Assembly (NCBI GenBank): GCA_021108275.1
Contig: JAIORD010000037.1
Span: 1 to 64,000, forward strand
Reading direction: 5' to 3'
Source of the DNA: Methanococcoides sp.
Lineage (GTDB): Archaea > Halobacteriota > Methanosarcinia > Methanosarcinales > Methanosarcinaceae
DNA: 64,000 nucleotides
Positions 30,416-39,981 of the stretch are shown here, one piece after another. The notes beneath the pieces are model-generated. The model searched no databases, was not told the DNA's origin, and saw only the letters and a program-made list of their open reading frames with translations. The position numbers and the translations under genes were made by a program. The stretch's first letter is position 1; each line of letters opens with the position of its first letter.

Positions 30416-30440
30416 ATCTATTAAAAAGGGAGGTGTTGTT

Positions 30441-30500
30441 ATGGCTGAAATCACACTAGTAATTGTTTGTATGACAATAGCAATCGTAGCAATACGATAA
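30441..30500 (+). CDS. 19-residue hydrophobic micro-protein
   Basis: MAEITLVIVCMTIAIVAIR and a TAA. A textbook ribosome site GGGAGGTG lies five bases before the ATG, one of the best in the window. The sequence is long enough to be a short membrane-inserting helix. Function unknown; membrane peptide, toxin-like peptide or leader peptide are all possible. Coding status rests on the ribosome site and on the structured leader. Confidence 0.5.
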   Translation: MAEITLVIVCMTIAIVAIR

Positions 30501-30524
30501 TAGTGTTATTGGATTCAAAAACCA

Positions 30525-30617
30525 TTAAATTGTATGTAAGTTATCTTTTTTTGCTTTAGAACTCAAATCCCCATTCAATATCCTAGCAATATTCGGATCA
30601 TTCTCCACAAGCTCCAT
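30525..30617 (-). pseudogene. Integrase-N-terminus-like 30-codon fragment
   Basis: Reads MELVENDPNIARILNGDLSS then KAKKDNLHTI and TAA. The P.IA..LNG.S..TK pattern is like the start of archaeal tyrosine integrases. The remainder is absent. Same strand as the integrase remnant at 30949-31185. Confidence 0.35.
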
Positions 30618-30701
30618 TTACTTTGAATACTGTCTCCGTAAAAGTTAATTAAGAAGAAGAGAATTTCATAGAGAAAGGTAAAAATAAAGGGCTTGATCAT
30701 A

Positions 30702-30797
30702 ATGAAACTTCAAAATATAACAGTGATTTTTAAAATTATAGCAGTGATCATGTTAGGAATTTATATTGCTTATCATATTAAGATCGCACTAAACTAA
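30702..30797 (+). CDS. 31-residue putative membrane micro-protein
   Basis: Starts MKLQNITVIFKIIAVIMLGI and continues YIAYHIKIALN: one predicted transmembrane helix with a positively charged N-terminus. The ribosome site (AAAGGG, 12-14 bases upstream) is weak. It lies 200 bp after the 19-residue ORF on the same strand. Its last bases overlap a decayed minus-strand frame, so it may be fortuitous. Confidence 0.3.
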   Translation: MKLQNITVIFKIIAVIMLGIYIAYHIKIALN

Positions 30798-30933
30798 CTT
30801 TTGATATCCTGCATATCGAAAGGGAGATCGTAGCCAACACAAAGAGTTTTCAGTTCGAATATTTCATTGTAAAAACCTCATCAATAAACTCATTCAGAGT
30901 ATAGAGTGGGATATCATTTTTGAAGTATATATT
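30794..30933 (-). pseudogene. Decayed exonuclease-like gene fragment
   Basis: Two frames joined by a frameshift read IPLYTLNEFIDEVF and NEIFELKTLCVGYDLPFDMQ. The C(V)GY(N/D)LPFD pattern with preceding FVEEVFYPE-like sequence resembles a 3'-5' exonuclease/RNase H-fold protein family known from bacteria and archaea. Only about 45 codons remain. Confidence 0.4.
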
Positions 30934-30948
30934 TCACAGACCTTTCTT

Positions 30949-31185
30949 TTATTTATACGCACTTTTAGCCAATCTTCTAAGGATCATAAGATAGCCCATA
31001 TATTGCATGTATTGCCCTTTTTTTATTGCCCTGGTTTATCCACACATAGCTATCCGAATCGTCCCTGTGTGGATGTACGTCCAACCATGCAGCAACCTAA
31101 GGACAACTAGAGGTAATTGTATTCATCTCATTCCAGTTTTGCCATCTACCTGGATAGTACCGCCAGCTTGAGAATATGTGATGCC
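30949..31185 (-). pseudogene. Tyrosine integrase remnant with stop and frameshift
   Basis: Minus-strand reading gives VDGKTGMR, a stop, IQLPLVV, then in a second frame AAWLDVHPHRDDSDSYVWIN and QGN, and after another shift QYMGYLMILRRLAKSAYK and stop. This is the central part of an archaeal phage-type integrase (GKTGMRRIRL..SxPYLAxWLxxHPxRxDPDAxxWI). The catalytic C-terminal region with the active Tyr is gone. It lies 510 bp from tRNA-Arg, a usual integration target. Confidence 0.75.
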
Positions 31186-31262
31186 AATAAATCTGTGGAA
31201 AAATAAAGGGAATGTTTATCTACTGATAGGGAACATAAATATTTAGTATAGGGGGAAAAATT

Positions 31263-31670
31263 GTGGAAAAATTAGATGTGTTCTTTAAGAAATTTGACAG
31301 GAATGAGTTTACAAGTCAGGATATAGACCTACTTGTAAAACAGATGACAGATGATGCGAAGCAGGGGATCATTGCACTGACAAAGGAAGACAGGCAATGG
31401 TTTGAGACCTATGCGTTCGGATTGCAGCAATTTGAAGTGCTTTGCAGTAAAGACCCGTCTAAAATGAGAGCAGGCGACTGGAGACAGGCAGTGGATGATT
31501 TTAGCAAGGTCCGGTTCTTTGTGGATGATATGGAAGAGAGGAAGATAGTCAAAAATGTATTCTGGAATGTGGAAGGAATAGTTACCTTCGATATCCCTGA
31601 TAGTGCAGGATACAGGAACTTCATCTATTGCAGGATCAAAAGCTATCTTGAAAAGCTTTATAAATTATAA
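31263..31670 (+). CDS. Hypothetical 135-residue protein beside tRNA-Arg
   Basis: GTG start at 31263 preceded by GGGGGAAAAATT. Charged and partly helical (MEKLDVFFKKFDRNEFTSQD, DAKQGIIALTKEDRQWFETY, RFFVDDMEERKIVKNVFWNV). No signal peptide or membrane segment. No family recognised. It lies between the integrase remnant and tRNA-Arg, where an integrated element would carry cargo. Confidence 0.7.
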   Translation: MEKLDVFFKKFDRNEFTSQDIDLLVKQMTDDAKQGIIALTKEDRQWFETYAFGLQQFEVLCSKDPSKMRAGDWRQAVDDFSKVRFFVDDMEERKIVKNVFWNVEGIVTFDIPDSAGYRNFIYCRIKSYLEKLYKL

Positions 31671-31696
31671 ATTCCGGAAGAAAAAGGACTTGGTAG

Positions 31697-31768
31697 CGGG
31701 CCCGCCGGGAATCGAACCCGGGTTCTAAGCTCCGGAGGCTAAAGTGATATCCACTACACTACGGGCCC
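31697..31768 (-). tRNA. tRNA-Arg (CCG)
   Basis: The complement gives acceptor arms GGGCCCG/CGGGCCC with discriminator G, a D-arm GTGTAGTGGATATCAC, an anticodon loop CTCCGGA (anticodon CCG, codon CGG) and a T-arm CCGGGTTCGATTCCCGG. The anticodon stem has one T-T mismatch. No intron and no encoded CCA. Confidence 0.93.
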
Positions 31769-32111
31769 ATTTGAATGAATTTAGATTATGTGAAATTAAC
31801 TATATTAACTAATAGGTTTAGATGCTGCATGTTCTGAACGAAAATACATCAATTTTTTTTGAAACTGCGGGTTTTCTATCACAGCACATTTATAAAGATG
31901 AAACAAGTAGGCACACAAGGATTTACTTCAGATCAGGAAATAGCTTACCAAGCCAATATTAGTTCATTAATATAATAGTATGATAAAAAACATATTAATA
32001 TAGAATTGTATTAATTGAACATGATGCATTATTATCAGTTTGAGAGATCCATGTATATTAGTATCAATGAAGGAACGATAATAGGTTAAAGTAATAATCA
32101 CGGTAAATAAT
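31769..32111. other. AT-rich intergenic region
   Basis: 343 bp upstream of both the minus-strand tRNA-Arg and the plus-strand kinase. TTAATATAG (minus strand, about 31797-31807) could serve the tRNA. A TATA-like CATTTATAAAG is near 31888-31898 on the plus strand. Nothing else supportable. Confidence 0.4.
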
Positions 32112-33695
32112 ATGGATATCTCAGAGAAGTTAACAGAACTTGAGAATGAGGGTGAAGAACTCAGGACAAAACTCAAACTTGCTAACGAAAAAATAGGAGA
32201 GATAGAAGAGTTCTGTAAATTACACATTGAAAACCTCAATGATGTTATATTCAGCATCGATGAACAAGGCAATTTCACATACATCAGCCCTGCCATTGAA
32301 AATTTTACCGGGTATAGTCCCGAAGAAGTTAAGGGCACCTCTTTTATGCAGTACATCCACCCAGAGGATCTTCCGGGTCTGCTTCAGGATATTGACCTCA
32401 CACTTGAGGGCGAACACAAGCCATATATGTTCAGGATAGTGTCGAAAACAGGCAGTATCACCTATGTCCATACCTCATCAAAAGGCATTGTAAAGGATGG
32501 AAGGGTCGTTGGTATCAATGGCATAATGGTCAATATTGCCCAACTTAAGAGGATAGAGTTAGAGCTTATGAAAGAGAAGGAAAAAGCTCAGCACTATCTG
32601 GATGTGGCCGGAGTTGCGATAATCGTCATTAACAATGATTTCAGGATATCACTGGTGAATAAGAAAGCCTGCGAGCTTCTGGGATATAAAGAGCAGGAGT
32701 TGTTCAATACGAACTGGTTCGAGATGATCATTCCAGAAATGATCCGTGAATCTGTCACTCAATCATTTATGCTTTCCTGTTACGGAGATATTGCATCAAC
32801 TCCATTCGAGTGTGCCATAAATACAAAAGAAGATCTAATCCGATTATGTTCCTGGAAATGTACACAATTAAAGGATGAGAACGGACACAATGCAGGTTGC
32901 ATACTGGCCGGCGAGGATATCACTGAGCGTAAAGAGGCAGAACAGTCTCTTTTAAAAGCTAAGTATATGGCGGAAGATGCAAGTCGGACAAAGAGCGAGT
33001 TCATTGCAAATATGAGCCATGAACTTAGAACTCCTCTTAACGCAGTGATAGGGTTTTCAGAGGTCCTTATTGAAAGAAAGTTCGGGGATGTGAATGAGAA
33101 ACAGGATCAGTATCTGAGAAATATCTCCACAAGTGGAAAGAAACTTCTGGAAATCATCAATTCGATACTCGAGATCTCGAAGATAGAATCAGGAAGTCTT
33201 GACATGGACTATAAGACCATCAGTATTGAAGAACTGATCGAGGTAATTAAAGAGGATATTGAAGAATACCTGCCTGATCAGGCTGAGATGGTATCTTTTG
33301 AAATACTAACAGAGATAAGCTATATTATAGCTGATACAAGGAAGGTCGAAAAGTCCGTATTTCATCTGATAGAGAATGCTATTAAATTCTCAGACAAAAC
33401 CAATACAGTAAAAGTACGTATAGAGTCTGTCGATGAAATGGTAGCATTCAAGGTCACAGATCAAGGGATCGGAATTTCAGAAGAGGACATAGATAAATTA
33501 TTCGAGCCATTCAGTCAGCTGGATCCTTCATCCACACGCATTTACAGTGGATTGGGAGTGGGACTATATCTTATTAAGAAGTTTGCAGAATTACATGGCG
33601 GTTGCCTTGGGATAAAAAGTGAGCTGGAAAAAGGCAGTACATTCACTTTTGCAATTCCAACAAAACCAGCAAAAATAAGGAATGAACAAAGTTAA
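32112..33695 (+). CDS. PAS-PAS sensor histidine kinase
   Basis: 527 residues, no transmembrane helix, so probably cytoplasmic. A short coiled coil (1-40) precedes PAS 1 (about 40-150; FSIDEQGNFTYISPAIENFT) and PAS 2 (about 155-285; GVAIIVINNDFRISLVNKKA). The HisKA H-box is MSHELRTPLNAVIGFS. The ATPase domain has NAIKFS (N box), DQGIGIS (G1), FEPFSQLD (F) and GLGVGLYL (G2). No receiver domain is adjacent; the partner regulator is unknown. The stimulus may be redox or a small ligand bound in PAS. Confidence 0.92.
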   Translation: MDISEKLTELENEGEELRTKLKLANEKIGEIEEFCKLHIENLNDVIFSIDEQGNFTYISPAIENFTGYSPEEVKGTSFMQYIHPEDLPGLLQDIDLTLEGEHKPYMFRIVSKTGSITYVHTSSKGIVKDGRVVGINGIMVNIAQLKRIELELMKEKEKAQHYLDVAGVAIIVINNDFRISLVNKKACELLGYKEQELFNTNWFEMIIPEMIRESVTQSFMLSCYGDIASTPFECAINTKEDLIRLCSWKCTQLKDENGHNAGCILAGEDITERKEAEQSLLKAKYMAEDASRTKSEFIANMSHELRTPLNAVIGFSEVLIERKFGDVNEKQDQYLRNISTSGKKLLEIINSILEISKIESGSLDMDYKTISIEELIEVIKEDIEEYLPDQAEMVSFEILTEISYIIADTRKVEKSVFHLIENAIKFSDKTNTVKVRIESVDEMVAFKVTDQGIGISEEDIDKLFEPFSQLDPSSTRIYSGLGVGLYLIKKFAELHGGCLGIKSELEKGSTFTFAIPTKPAKIRNEQS

Positions 33696-33733
33696 AAAAT
33701 GTTACACAAATGATCGTGTAACATTAATATTTT

Positions 33734-33928
33734 TTAATTTGTGATATCATAATAGCATCTTTTTGGAGAACAAACAAGACCTTTTTTCTTGAGACTGGCG
33801 AGTGATTTACTGACCAGCTTATTGTCAATGCCAGTAGCTTCTGCAACATCACCAGGTCTTAATGGCTCATCGGAATCTTCCAGAACTTTTAAAATCATTT
33901 CTTCATTTGTATCTAAAGCATTGGTCAT
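33734..33928 (-). CDS. Small winged-helix DNA-binding protein
   Basis: 64 residues: a single wHTH (NEEMILKVLEDSDEPLRPGD, VAEATGIDNKLVSKSLASLK, KKGLVCSPKRCYYDITN). GAGAGGTAATTATC precedes the ATG. Similar to minimal MarR/ArsR-like regulators of methanosarcinal genomes. It may act with the convergent histidine kinase, but this is only proximity. Confidence 0.8.
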   Translation of the reverse strand: MTNALDTNEEMILKVLEDSDEPLRPGDVAEATGIDNKLVSKSLASLKKKGLVCSPKRCYYDITN

Positions 33929-34113
33929 GATAATTACCTCTCAAATGCTACAGCATTTGAATATAGAATAACAAATTCCAAATGTTAATTTATAACTATT
34001 ACTATAAAAGTATAAGCTCAAATAAGTAAGAAAAAAAGAGAAGTAAGTAAAGTGGGAGGAGAAATGTTACAGATATATATCTGTAACTAATTCAAGTCGT
34101 TTTTCAATCGTAC

Positions 34114-34425
34114 TCAATTCTGGAGTACGATCTCAATACTGATATCTTTTGGAACCTGAATCCTCATGAGCTGCCTAAGTGCACGCTCATCAGCTGCAAT
34201 GTCAATAAGTCTTTTGTGGACACGCATTTCCCAGTGGTCCCATGTTGCTGTACCGTCGCCACTTGGGCTCTTCCTTACAGGAACTACCAACTTCTTTGTT
34301 GGAAGTGGAACTGGACCGGATATGCTTACTCCAGTGCGGTTTGCAATGGCTTTCACCTGGTCGCAAACACCATCGAGGTTTACAGGACTTGTGCCTGATA
34401 ATCGTATTCTTGCTTTCTGAGCCAT
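34114..34425 (-). CDS. rpsJ: 30S ribosomal protein uS10
   Basis: 103 residues, archaeal length. [20 protein letters not shown] at the N-terminus, [21 protein letters not shown] in the flexible loop and [20 protein letters not shown] in the C-terminal half. Last gene of the information-processing operon, 33 bp after EF-1alpha. Confidence 0.96.
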
Positions 34426-34458
34426 GTTTTTTCCTATAAAAAAAAGAGAGAAAGAGTG

Positions 34459-35727
34459 TTATTTCTTCTGTGTAACACTCATGCACATACCGGCAGCGAT
34501 CGTCATACCCATATCACGGATAGCGAATCTGCCGAGCTGTGGAATCTCACTTACAGGCTCAATACACATTGGCCTTGTTGGCTTGATCGTAACGATAGCT
34601 GCATCCCCAGCCTTGATGTAGGTTGGGTTCTCTTCCTTGACCTGACCGCTCTTTGGATCCAACTTCTTGTTGATGGCCATGAGGGTACATGCAGTCTGAG
34701 CTGTGTGGCAGTGGAATACAGGAGTGTATCCTACTGTGATAGCGGATGGGTGCTGAAGGACAACGATCTGTCCGGTGAACTCTTCAGCTACCGATGGTGG
34801 CTTCTCTGCAGGACCACATACGTCACCTCTTCTGACGTCGTTCTTTCCAATACCTCTTACGTTCCAACCGATGTTGTCACCAGGTACAGCCTGATCCCAT
34901 TCTTCGTGGTGCATCTCAATTGACTTGACCTCACCAGTTGCGCCGCTTGGCATGAAGGTGACCTTCTGGCCTTTCTTCATGATACCGGTCTCTACCCTAC
35001 CTACTGGAACGGTACCGATACCGGAAATGGTGTATGCATCCTGTACTGGGACACGGAGTGGAAGTGTGTCTGGCTTACTTGGCACCGTAAGATTGTTGAG
35101 GCATTCAAGCAATGCAGGACCAGTGTACCATGGAGTGTTCTCGCTTGATTTTGTTATGTTGTCGCCTTCGAATGCGGAGGTTGGAATGAATGGGACATCG
35201 TCTGCCTTGAATCCTACCATACCGAGGAGCTGTGATACTTCTTTCTTGACCTCGTTGTATCTGTCCTCGCTGTAATCTGCTGCGTCCATCTTGTTCACAG
35301 CGACGATAAGCTGGTTGATACCAAGGGTCCTGGAAAGGAAAACGTGCTCCTTAGTCTGTGCCATTACACCATCAGGTGCTGCAACTACAAGAACAGCTGC
35401 ATCTGCCTGGGAAGCACCAGTGATCATGTTCTTTACGAAGTCACGGTGACCTGGACAGTCCACTACTGTAAAGTAGTACTTGTCGGTATCGAATCTCTTG
35501 TGTGAGATATCGATGGTAACTCCTCTCTCACGTTCTTCCTTGAGTGTGTCCATAACCCATGCAAATGCGAAGGATTCCTTACCCTTCTCTTTTGCTTCTG
35601 CCTTATATTTCTCGATAAGGTGTGCAGGTACTGCGCCTGTCTCGAACATCAACCTTCCGACAAATGTTGATTTACCGTGGTCAACGTGTCCGATAACTGC
35701 TAAGTTCATATGTGGTTTCTCAGCCAT
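34459..35727 (-). CDS. tuf: Translation elongation factor EF-1alpha
   Basis: 422 residues. GTPase that delivers aminoacyl-tRNA to the ribosome. G1 [10 protein letters not shown]3 [13 protein letters not shown]4 NKMD and G5-like SAF are present; domains 2 and 3 follow ([31 protein letters not shown]). Full archaeal length. It lies between fusA and rpsJ in the standard order. Confidence 0.98.
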   Translation of the reverse strand: MAEKPHMNLAVIGHVDHGKSTFVGRLMFETGAVPAHLIEKYKAEAKEKGKESFAFAWVMDTLKEERERGVTIDISHKRFDTDKYYFTVVDCPGHRDFVKNMITGASQADAAVLVVAAPDGVMAQTKEHVFLSRTLGINQLIVAVNKMDAADYSEDRYNEVKKEVSQLLGMVGFKADDVPFIPTSAFEGDNITKSSENTPWYTGPALLECLNNLTVPSKPDTLPLRVPVQDAYTISGIGTVPVGRVETGIMKKGQKVTFMPSGATGEVKSIEMHHEEWDQAVPGDNIGWNVRGIGKNDVRRGDVCGPAEKPPSVAEEFTGQIVVLQHPSAITVGYTPVFHCHTAQTACTLMAINKKLDPKSGQVKEENPTYIKAGDAAIVTIKPTRPMCIEPVSEIPQLGRFAIRDMGMTIAAGMCMSVTQKK

Positions 35728-35849
35728 GATAATATTCTCCTTTATTTTAAATTGGTATAATTTGTAATTTTGAGCATAATGGTTGTTTCTACTCTTAAAC
35801 CTTTCCAGCGAATAGTCTTAGGTAGAAAAAAGATGGATTTACATCCACC

Positions 35850-38042
35850 TTACATGCTCATAAAGTCTTCTGCCTGTGGCAAAGCTGCCTTGAGTCCTTT
35901 TCGCTTGCGGATACCTGTAACAACTTCGGTCATGAGGCTCATTGGAAGTGGTTCGAAACCTGCGAACTCTGTACTCCACATTGCTCGACCTTCTGTTGCG
36001 GATCTGATATCACCAGCGAATCCGAATAACTCTGAAACTGGTGCTTTGGACTCGATGATGGTTGTGTCACCTTCGGAAGTCATGTCTATAATGACACCGC
36101 GACGACCCTGGATCTCCTTGGTTGCTCCACCCATCTGCTCCTGTGGAACCTGGATGAATACCTTCTGGTATGGTTCAAAGAGAGTATCATCAGCCATAAG
36201 CATTGCAGCCTGGATTGCCTGCCTTGATGCAGGAATTACCTGTGCAGGGCCTCTGTGGACAGCATCCTCGTGGAGTTTTGCATCCATGAGCTTTACTTTG
36301 ACACCCATACATGGTTCCTTGGAAAGTGGTCCAGCCTTCATGACCTCGGCGAATCCCTCAAGGATAAGCTCCATTGTTTCGTTCAGGTACTGAATACCCT
36401 TTGTCATATCGAAGTAAGCATTGCTCTCGAAGATATTTGCGATCTTCTTTGCTTCATCCTTATGCAGACCTGCTGCAATGAGCTTCTCCCTTCTCTCGAC
36501 TTCAGGCATCCTCATGGATATCTCGCCATTGCGTATAAGCTCACGGACTTCTGGCTCCAGTGGCTCGACAATAACATAGAATCTGTTGTGCCTGTTAGGG
36601 GATTTACCTTCCACAGGACCTGCTGTACCTGTGATCGTCTCACGATATACGACAAGTGGAGGTGTTGTTGAGATCTCCACACCTTTGTCACGCTCGATCC
36701 TGTGAGCAATGACCTCAAGGTGAAGTTCACCCATACCAGCCATTAAGTGCTCACCGGTCTCTTCATCAAGAGTGATCTTGAGTGTTGGGTCTTCCTTAGC
36801 GACCTGGCGAAGAACTTCAACGAGCTTTGGAAGGTCCTTCATGTGCTTTGCTTCGACTGCAACAGTAACTACAGGTTCACTTGCGTGCTTGATGCTCTCG
36901 AAAGGCTCCATACCTTCAAGTGTGGTTACTGTAGCACCTACAAATGCATCCCTGAGACCTGTTACCGCTGCAATGTTACCTGCAGGGATAGCATCTACTT
37001 CAAGTCTCTCAGGGCCCATGAAAACACCGACCTGCTGGATTCTGTTCGTTTTTGATGCGCCTGAAACGTAAACTTCCATACCACGGGAAAGTGAACCGCT
37101 GAAAAGTCTACCTGTTGAAACTTCTCCTGCGTGTGGATCCATAGTAATATCAGTTACCATGAAAGCAACATCTCCTGTGGCATCTGCAACAGACATCTGC
37201 TTACCGATACCGGACTCACGGTCACCATGCCAGATAGCTCCGACCCTGCCCTTCTGTGCATCGATAGGACTTGGAAGGAATCTGATAACCATATCGTTAA
37301 CTGCTTCGTGGAGTGGACATTTGTCTGCAAGTGCCTTCATGTCTTCTTCACGGCAGTAATTGAAAACGTCACTAAAGCTTACACCGGTCTTCTTCATCAT
37401 AGGGACACTGATAGCCCAGTTGTAAAGAGCGGAACCAAATGCTACAGTACCCTCAGCTGCATTTACCTTCCAGCCTGCGTTGTAGCGCTCTTCGTTCATA
37501 CCTTTGATAAGCTTGTTTACGTGATCTATGAGCTTTCCGAGCCTGATCTGCATCTCCTGATCATCGACCTGCAACTCGTTGATAAGACGGTCTACCTTGT
37601 TAATGAAAAGTACCGGCCTTACGTGCTCTTTCAGTGCCTGTCTCAGAACGGTCTCGGTCTGAGGCATTGTACCTTCAACAGCATCGATGACAACTACAGC
37701 GCCATCTACTGCACGCATTGCACGGGTTACATCGCCACCAAAGTCAACGTGACCTGGTGTATCAATAAGATTGATAAGATATTCCTTCTCCTCATATTCG
37801 TGCACCATTGACACGTTAGCGGAGTCGATTGTGATACCTCTTTCCTGCTCCTCTGCGTCAGAATCCATGAACAACTGGCGACCTGCGAGCTCCTTAGAGA
37901 TCATCCCAGCGCCTGCGAGGAGGTTATCTGAAAGAGTTGTTTTTCCGTGATCGATGTGAGCTACAATACCGATGTTCCTGATCATTACTGGATTGCTCAT
38001 CAGCGTTGTAACACGCTCAACCATTTTCTTCCTTCGTCCCAT
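35850..38042 (-). CDS. fusA: Translation elongation factor EF-2
   Basis: 730 residues, full length. Ribosome translocase. N-terminal [15 protein letters not shown] is typical of archaeal EF-2; G1 is [11 protein letters not shown]3 [10 protein letters not shown] and G4 NKVDR. The domain IV tip contains [13 protein letters not shown], where the His is the diphthamide site. 47 bp after rpsG. Confidence 0.98.
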   Translation of the reverse strand: MGRRKKMVERVTTLMSNPVMIRNIGIVAHIDHGKTTLSDNLLAGAGMISKELAGRQLFMDSDAEEQERGITIDSANVSMVHEYEEKEYLINLIDTPGHVDFGGDVTRAMRAVDGAVVVIDAVEGTMPQTETVLRQALKEHVRPVLFINKVDRLINELQVDDQEMQIRLGKLIDHVNKLIKGMNEERYNAGWKVNAAEGTVAFGSALYNWAISVPMMKKTGVSFSDVFNYCREEDMKALADKCPLHEAVNDMVIRFLPSPIDAQKGRVGAIWHGDRESGIGKQMSVADATGDVAFMVTDITMDPHAGEVSTGRLFSGSLSRGMEVYVSGASKTNRIQQVGVFMGPERLEVDAIPAGNIAAVTGLRDAFVGATVTTLEGMEPFESIKHASEPVVTVAVEAKHMKDLPKLVEVLRQVAKEDPTLKITLDEETGEHLMAGMGELHLEVIAHRIERDKGVEISTTPPLVVYRETITGTAGPVEGKSPNRHNRFYVIVEPLEPEVRELIRNGEISMRMPEVERREKLIAAGLHKDEAKKIANIFESNAYFDMTKGIQYLNETMELILEGFAEVMKAGPLSKEPCMGVKVKLMDAKLHEDAVHRGPAQVIPASRQAIQAAMLMADDTLFEPYQKVFIQVPQEQMGGATKEIQGRRGVIIDMTSEGDTTIIESKAPVSELFGFAGDIRSATEGRAMWSTEFAGFEPLPMSLMTEVVTGIRKRKGLKAALPQAEDFMSM

Positions 38043-38089
38043 GATAAAACCTACAATTGAATATTATATAAAATAAAAAAGGAACACGA

Positions 38090-38650
38090 TTAACGTGCTG
38101 CCTTTGCGACTCTTTCCTTTCCATCCTTTCTGTTGATGGAGAAGCACTTTGCATCACGGTTAGAAGCTGCGATGAGCTCGGATGCAAGACATTCTGCTGC
38201 AGAGCGCTTTGATTTGAAAGCTGTCTGATTAGAACCTATTGAGATATTTCTCAATGCATGGTCAACACGCCTCTGTGGAGCTGTGTCAACTGCCTTTGGT
38301 ACGGAGATACCACCGTATTTAAGTCTGACAACTTCTTCCCTTGGACCTGCATTTGAAATAGCTTCTACGAGAACCTGAACAGGATTCTTCTTTGTCTTCG
38401 AGTTAACGATGTCAAAAGCCTCATCCACGATACGAAGAGCGATCTGCTTCTTACCAGTGTTCTGTGCATTACGCATTACATTGTTCACAAGACGCTCGAC
38501 GATCGTAATGTCGGACTTGTTGAACTGCTGTCTTGCGTGTTTACCTGATGTATGTGGCACGATAACAGGATCGAGGTTGACGTATCTCTTGATACCAGCA
38601 TCAGCGACTTCGACCTCTGTAAGGTCCCACTTTCCGAATAACTTGTACAT
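38090..38650 (-). CDS. rpsG: 30S ribosomal protein uS7
   Basis: 186 residues from the ATG at 38650 ([15 protein letters not shown]), with AAGGAGATAATTCC as ribosome site; the open frame to 38683 overlaps rpsL and is not the start. [20 protein letters not shown] and [20 protein letters not shown] are conserved, and the C-terminal [13 protein letters not shown] is the archaeal ending. It begins 4 bp after rpsL ends. Confidence 0.96.
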   Translation of the reverse strand: MYKLFGKWDLTEVEVADAGIKRYVNLDPVIVPHTSGKHARQQFNKSDITIVERLVNNVMRNAQNTGKKQIALRIVDEAFDIVNSKTKKNPVQVLVEAISNAGPREEVVRLKYGGISVPKAVDTAPQRRVDHALRNISIGSNQTAFKSKRSAAECLASELIAASNRDAKCFSINRKDGKERVAKAAR

Positions 38651-38654
38651 GGAA

Positions 38655-39083
38655 TTATCTCCTTGGTTTTTCCTTTCTGCCAATGACCATTTCTCTCAAT
38701 GATACATTGTTCACAGCAATGACCTTGAAGCGCACGCCAGGAATATCACCCATTGCACCACCCATACGGCCACCTATTCTTTCTACGGTCACTTCATCGT
38801 GCTCATCAATAAAATTGATAGCACCATCACCAGGACAGAAAGCTGTTGCCTGACGACCGTTTTTGATCAACTGGATCCTAACACATTTCCTGATAGCGGA
38901 GTTAGGCTGTTTTGCCTCGACACCCACCTTCTCAAGAACTATTCCACGACCCTGTGGCGCACCACTTAAAGGGTCAGATTTAATGTCCAGACCTAAGGTA
39001 CGCCTGCTGTAGTTGGTGTCTTTCCACCTAGCATCTTTGCGAACCTGCTGAAGTCTGTGAGCTGCATACTTTCCATTTGGCAT
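38655..39083 (-). CDS. rpsL: 30S ribosomal protein uS12
   Basis: 142 residues, archaeal/eukaryal type. [20 protein letters not shown] then [17 protein letters not shown] is the decoding-centre signature, followed by [17 protein letters not shown]. First of the ribosomal pair in this operon, 77 bp downstream of nusA. Confidence 0.97.
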   Translation of the reverse strand: MPNGKYAAHRLQQVRKDARWKDTNYSRRTLGLDIKSDPLSGAPQGRGIVLEKVGVEAKQPNSAIRKCVRIQLIKNGRQATAFCPGDGAINFIDEHDEVTVERIGGRMGGAMGDIPGVRFKVIAVNNVSLREMVIGRKEKPRR

Positions 39084-39160
39084 ATATTATCCTCCCAATT
39101 AGTTTTCCGTAAATTTTCGTAAATAAATCAGTTGAATTAGATTATTGTGTGAACAAAAGT

Positions 39161-39586
39161 TCACTGTAAGATAACATCATCGACATAGTGATGGCGACCT
39201 ACCACCCTTTTTATCTTATCGATATTGCTTCCGTTACGCCCTATAGCAAGCCCTTTTTCATTTGCTGCCACATCCACATAGGCAATTTTCTGATCGCCTT
39301 TACTGGATATCCTGACGGACTTAACAGACACAGTACCGAAAGCATTCTTTATAAATGTAACCGGTTCGGCCGAATATTCGATGAGTTCAATGTGTTTGTC
39401 AACGGATTTTTTCACCCGATTGAGATTATCCCCACATTTCCCAATAGCTGCACCCATGTCACCAGTATTTACGACATAGATGATCCTATCATCATCGACA
39501 ATGCAATCCTTAATAGAAGCGTGAGTCACACTTTCAAACAGTGCAATGTATCTGATACATTCTGTTGAAAGTCTGATCTCGCCCAA
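39161..39586 (-). CDS. nusA: NusA-like transcription termination/antitermination factor
   Basis: About 141 residues: two KH domains only, as in archaeal NusA (GAAIGKCGDNLNRVKKSVD; GLAIGRNGSNIDKIKRVVG). I place the start at TTG 39586 (LGEIRLSTEC...), nine bases after GGAG; an in-frame TTG three codons earlier (39595) is too close to the ribosome site. Position between rpl30e and rpsL is the archaeal norm. Confidence 0.92.
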   Translation of the reverse strand: MGEIRLSTECIRYIALFESVTHASIKDCIVDDDRIIYVVNTGDMGAAIGKCGDNLNRVKKSVDKHIELIEYSAEPVTFIKNAFGTVSVKSVRISSKGDQKIAYVDVAANEKGLAIGRNGSNIDKIKRVVGRHHYVDDVILQ

Positions 39587-39603
39587 ATAATACAACTCCT
39601 GAA

Positions 39604-39891
39604 TTAGATCCCTGCAAGTATATCGGATTCGCCTGCATCCATGATCGCCATGGTAGCAATGGTAAATGGCTTACCACATGCAGGACCGAGATCGACACCG
39701 GTACCAGCATAATCTAAAATAGGTACGCTGGTTGCCTCGATCTGTTCTCTTATTTTTGCAGGGCAGTTGGATGCAAGAACTACCATCTTTGCTTCGTTTT
39801 TAACTGCTGCCTCAATAGTGCGGTTCGCGCCCATGATGACAGTACCTGTCCTGATAACTTTGATAAGTGCTTTATCAATATTAATATCCAT
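39604..39891 (-). CDS. rpl30e: 50S ribosomal protein eL30
   Basis: 95 residues. L7Ae/L30e fold: [40 protein letters not shown] and [23 protein letters not shown]-binding protein characteristic of archaea and eukaryotes, encoded between RNA polymerase A'' and NusA. 17 bp before nusA. Confidence 0.95.
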   Translation of the reverse strand: MDINIDKALIKVIRTGTVIMGANRTIEAAVKNEAKMVVLASNCPAKIREQIEATSVPILDYAGTGVDLGPACGKPFTIATMAIMDAGESDILAGI

Positions 39892-39981
39892 TTTACATCA
39901 ACCCATCTATATTGTCAATTTGAGATTTGTATTCTAATATCTGAATCCTTATATCTACTTTCTGGTTGCAACCTAATGTTC

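Larger units (their letters stand above)
30251..30523. repeat. Imperfect 16-bp inverted repeats enclosing micro-ORF
   Basis: GGTTTTTGGATTCAAT (30251-30266) recurs inverted at 30508-30523 with 14 of 16 matches. The enclosed 273 bp carries the leader hairpin and the 19-residue ORF, so it could be a miniature mobile cassette or a chance pairing. Confidence 0.4.
29953..31262. other. 1.3-kb gene graveyard with micro-ORFs
   Basis: No full-length gene. It contains, left to right, a short minus-strand fragment with a GC-rich hairpin (30063-30167), a promoter-like TTATATAA (30199-30206), a pair of inverted repeats (30251-30266 and 30508-30523), a leader hairpin (30378-30415), micro-ORFs at 30441 and 30702, and minus-strand remnants at 30525-30617, 30794-30933 and 30949-31185. 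Together these look like a decayed mobile element beside tRNA-Arg. Confidence 0.6.
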
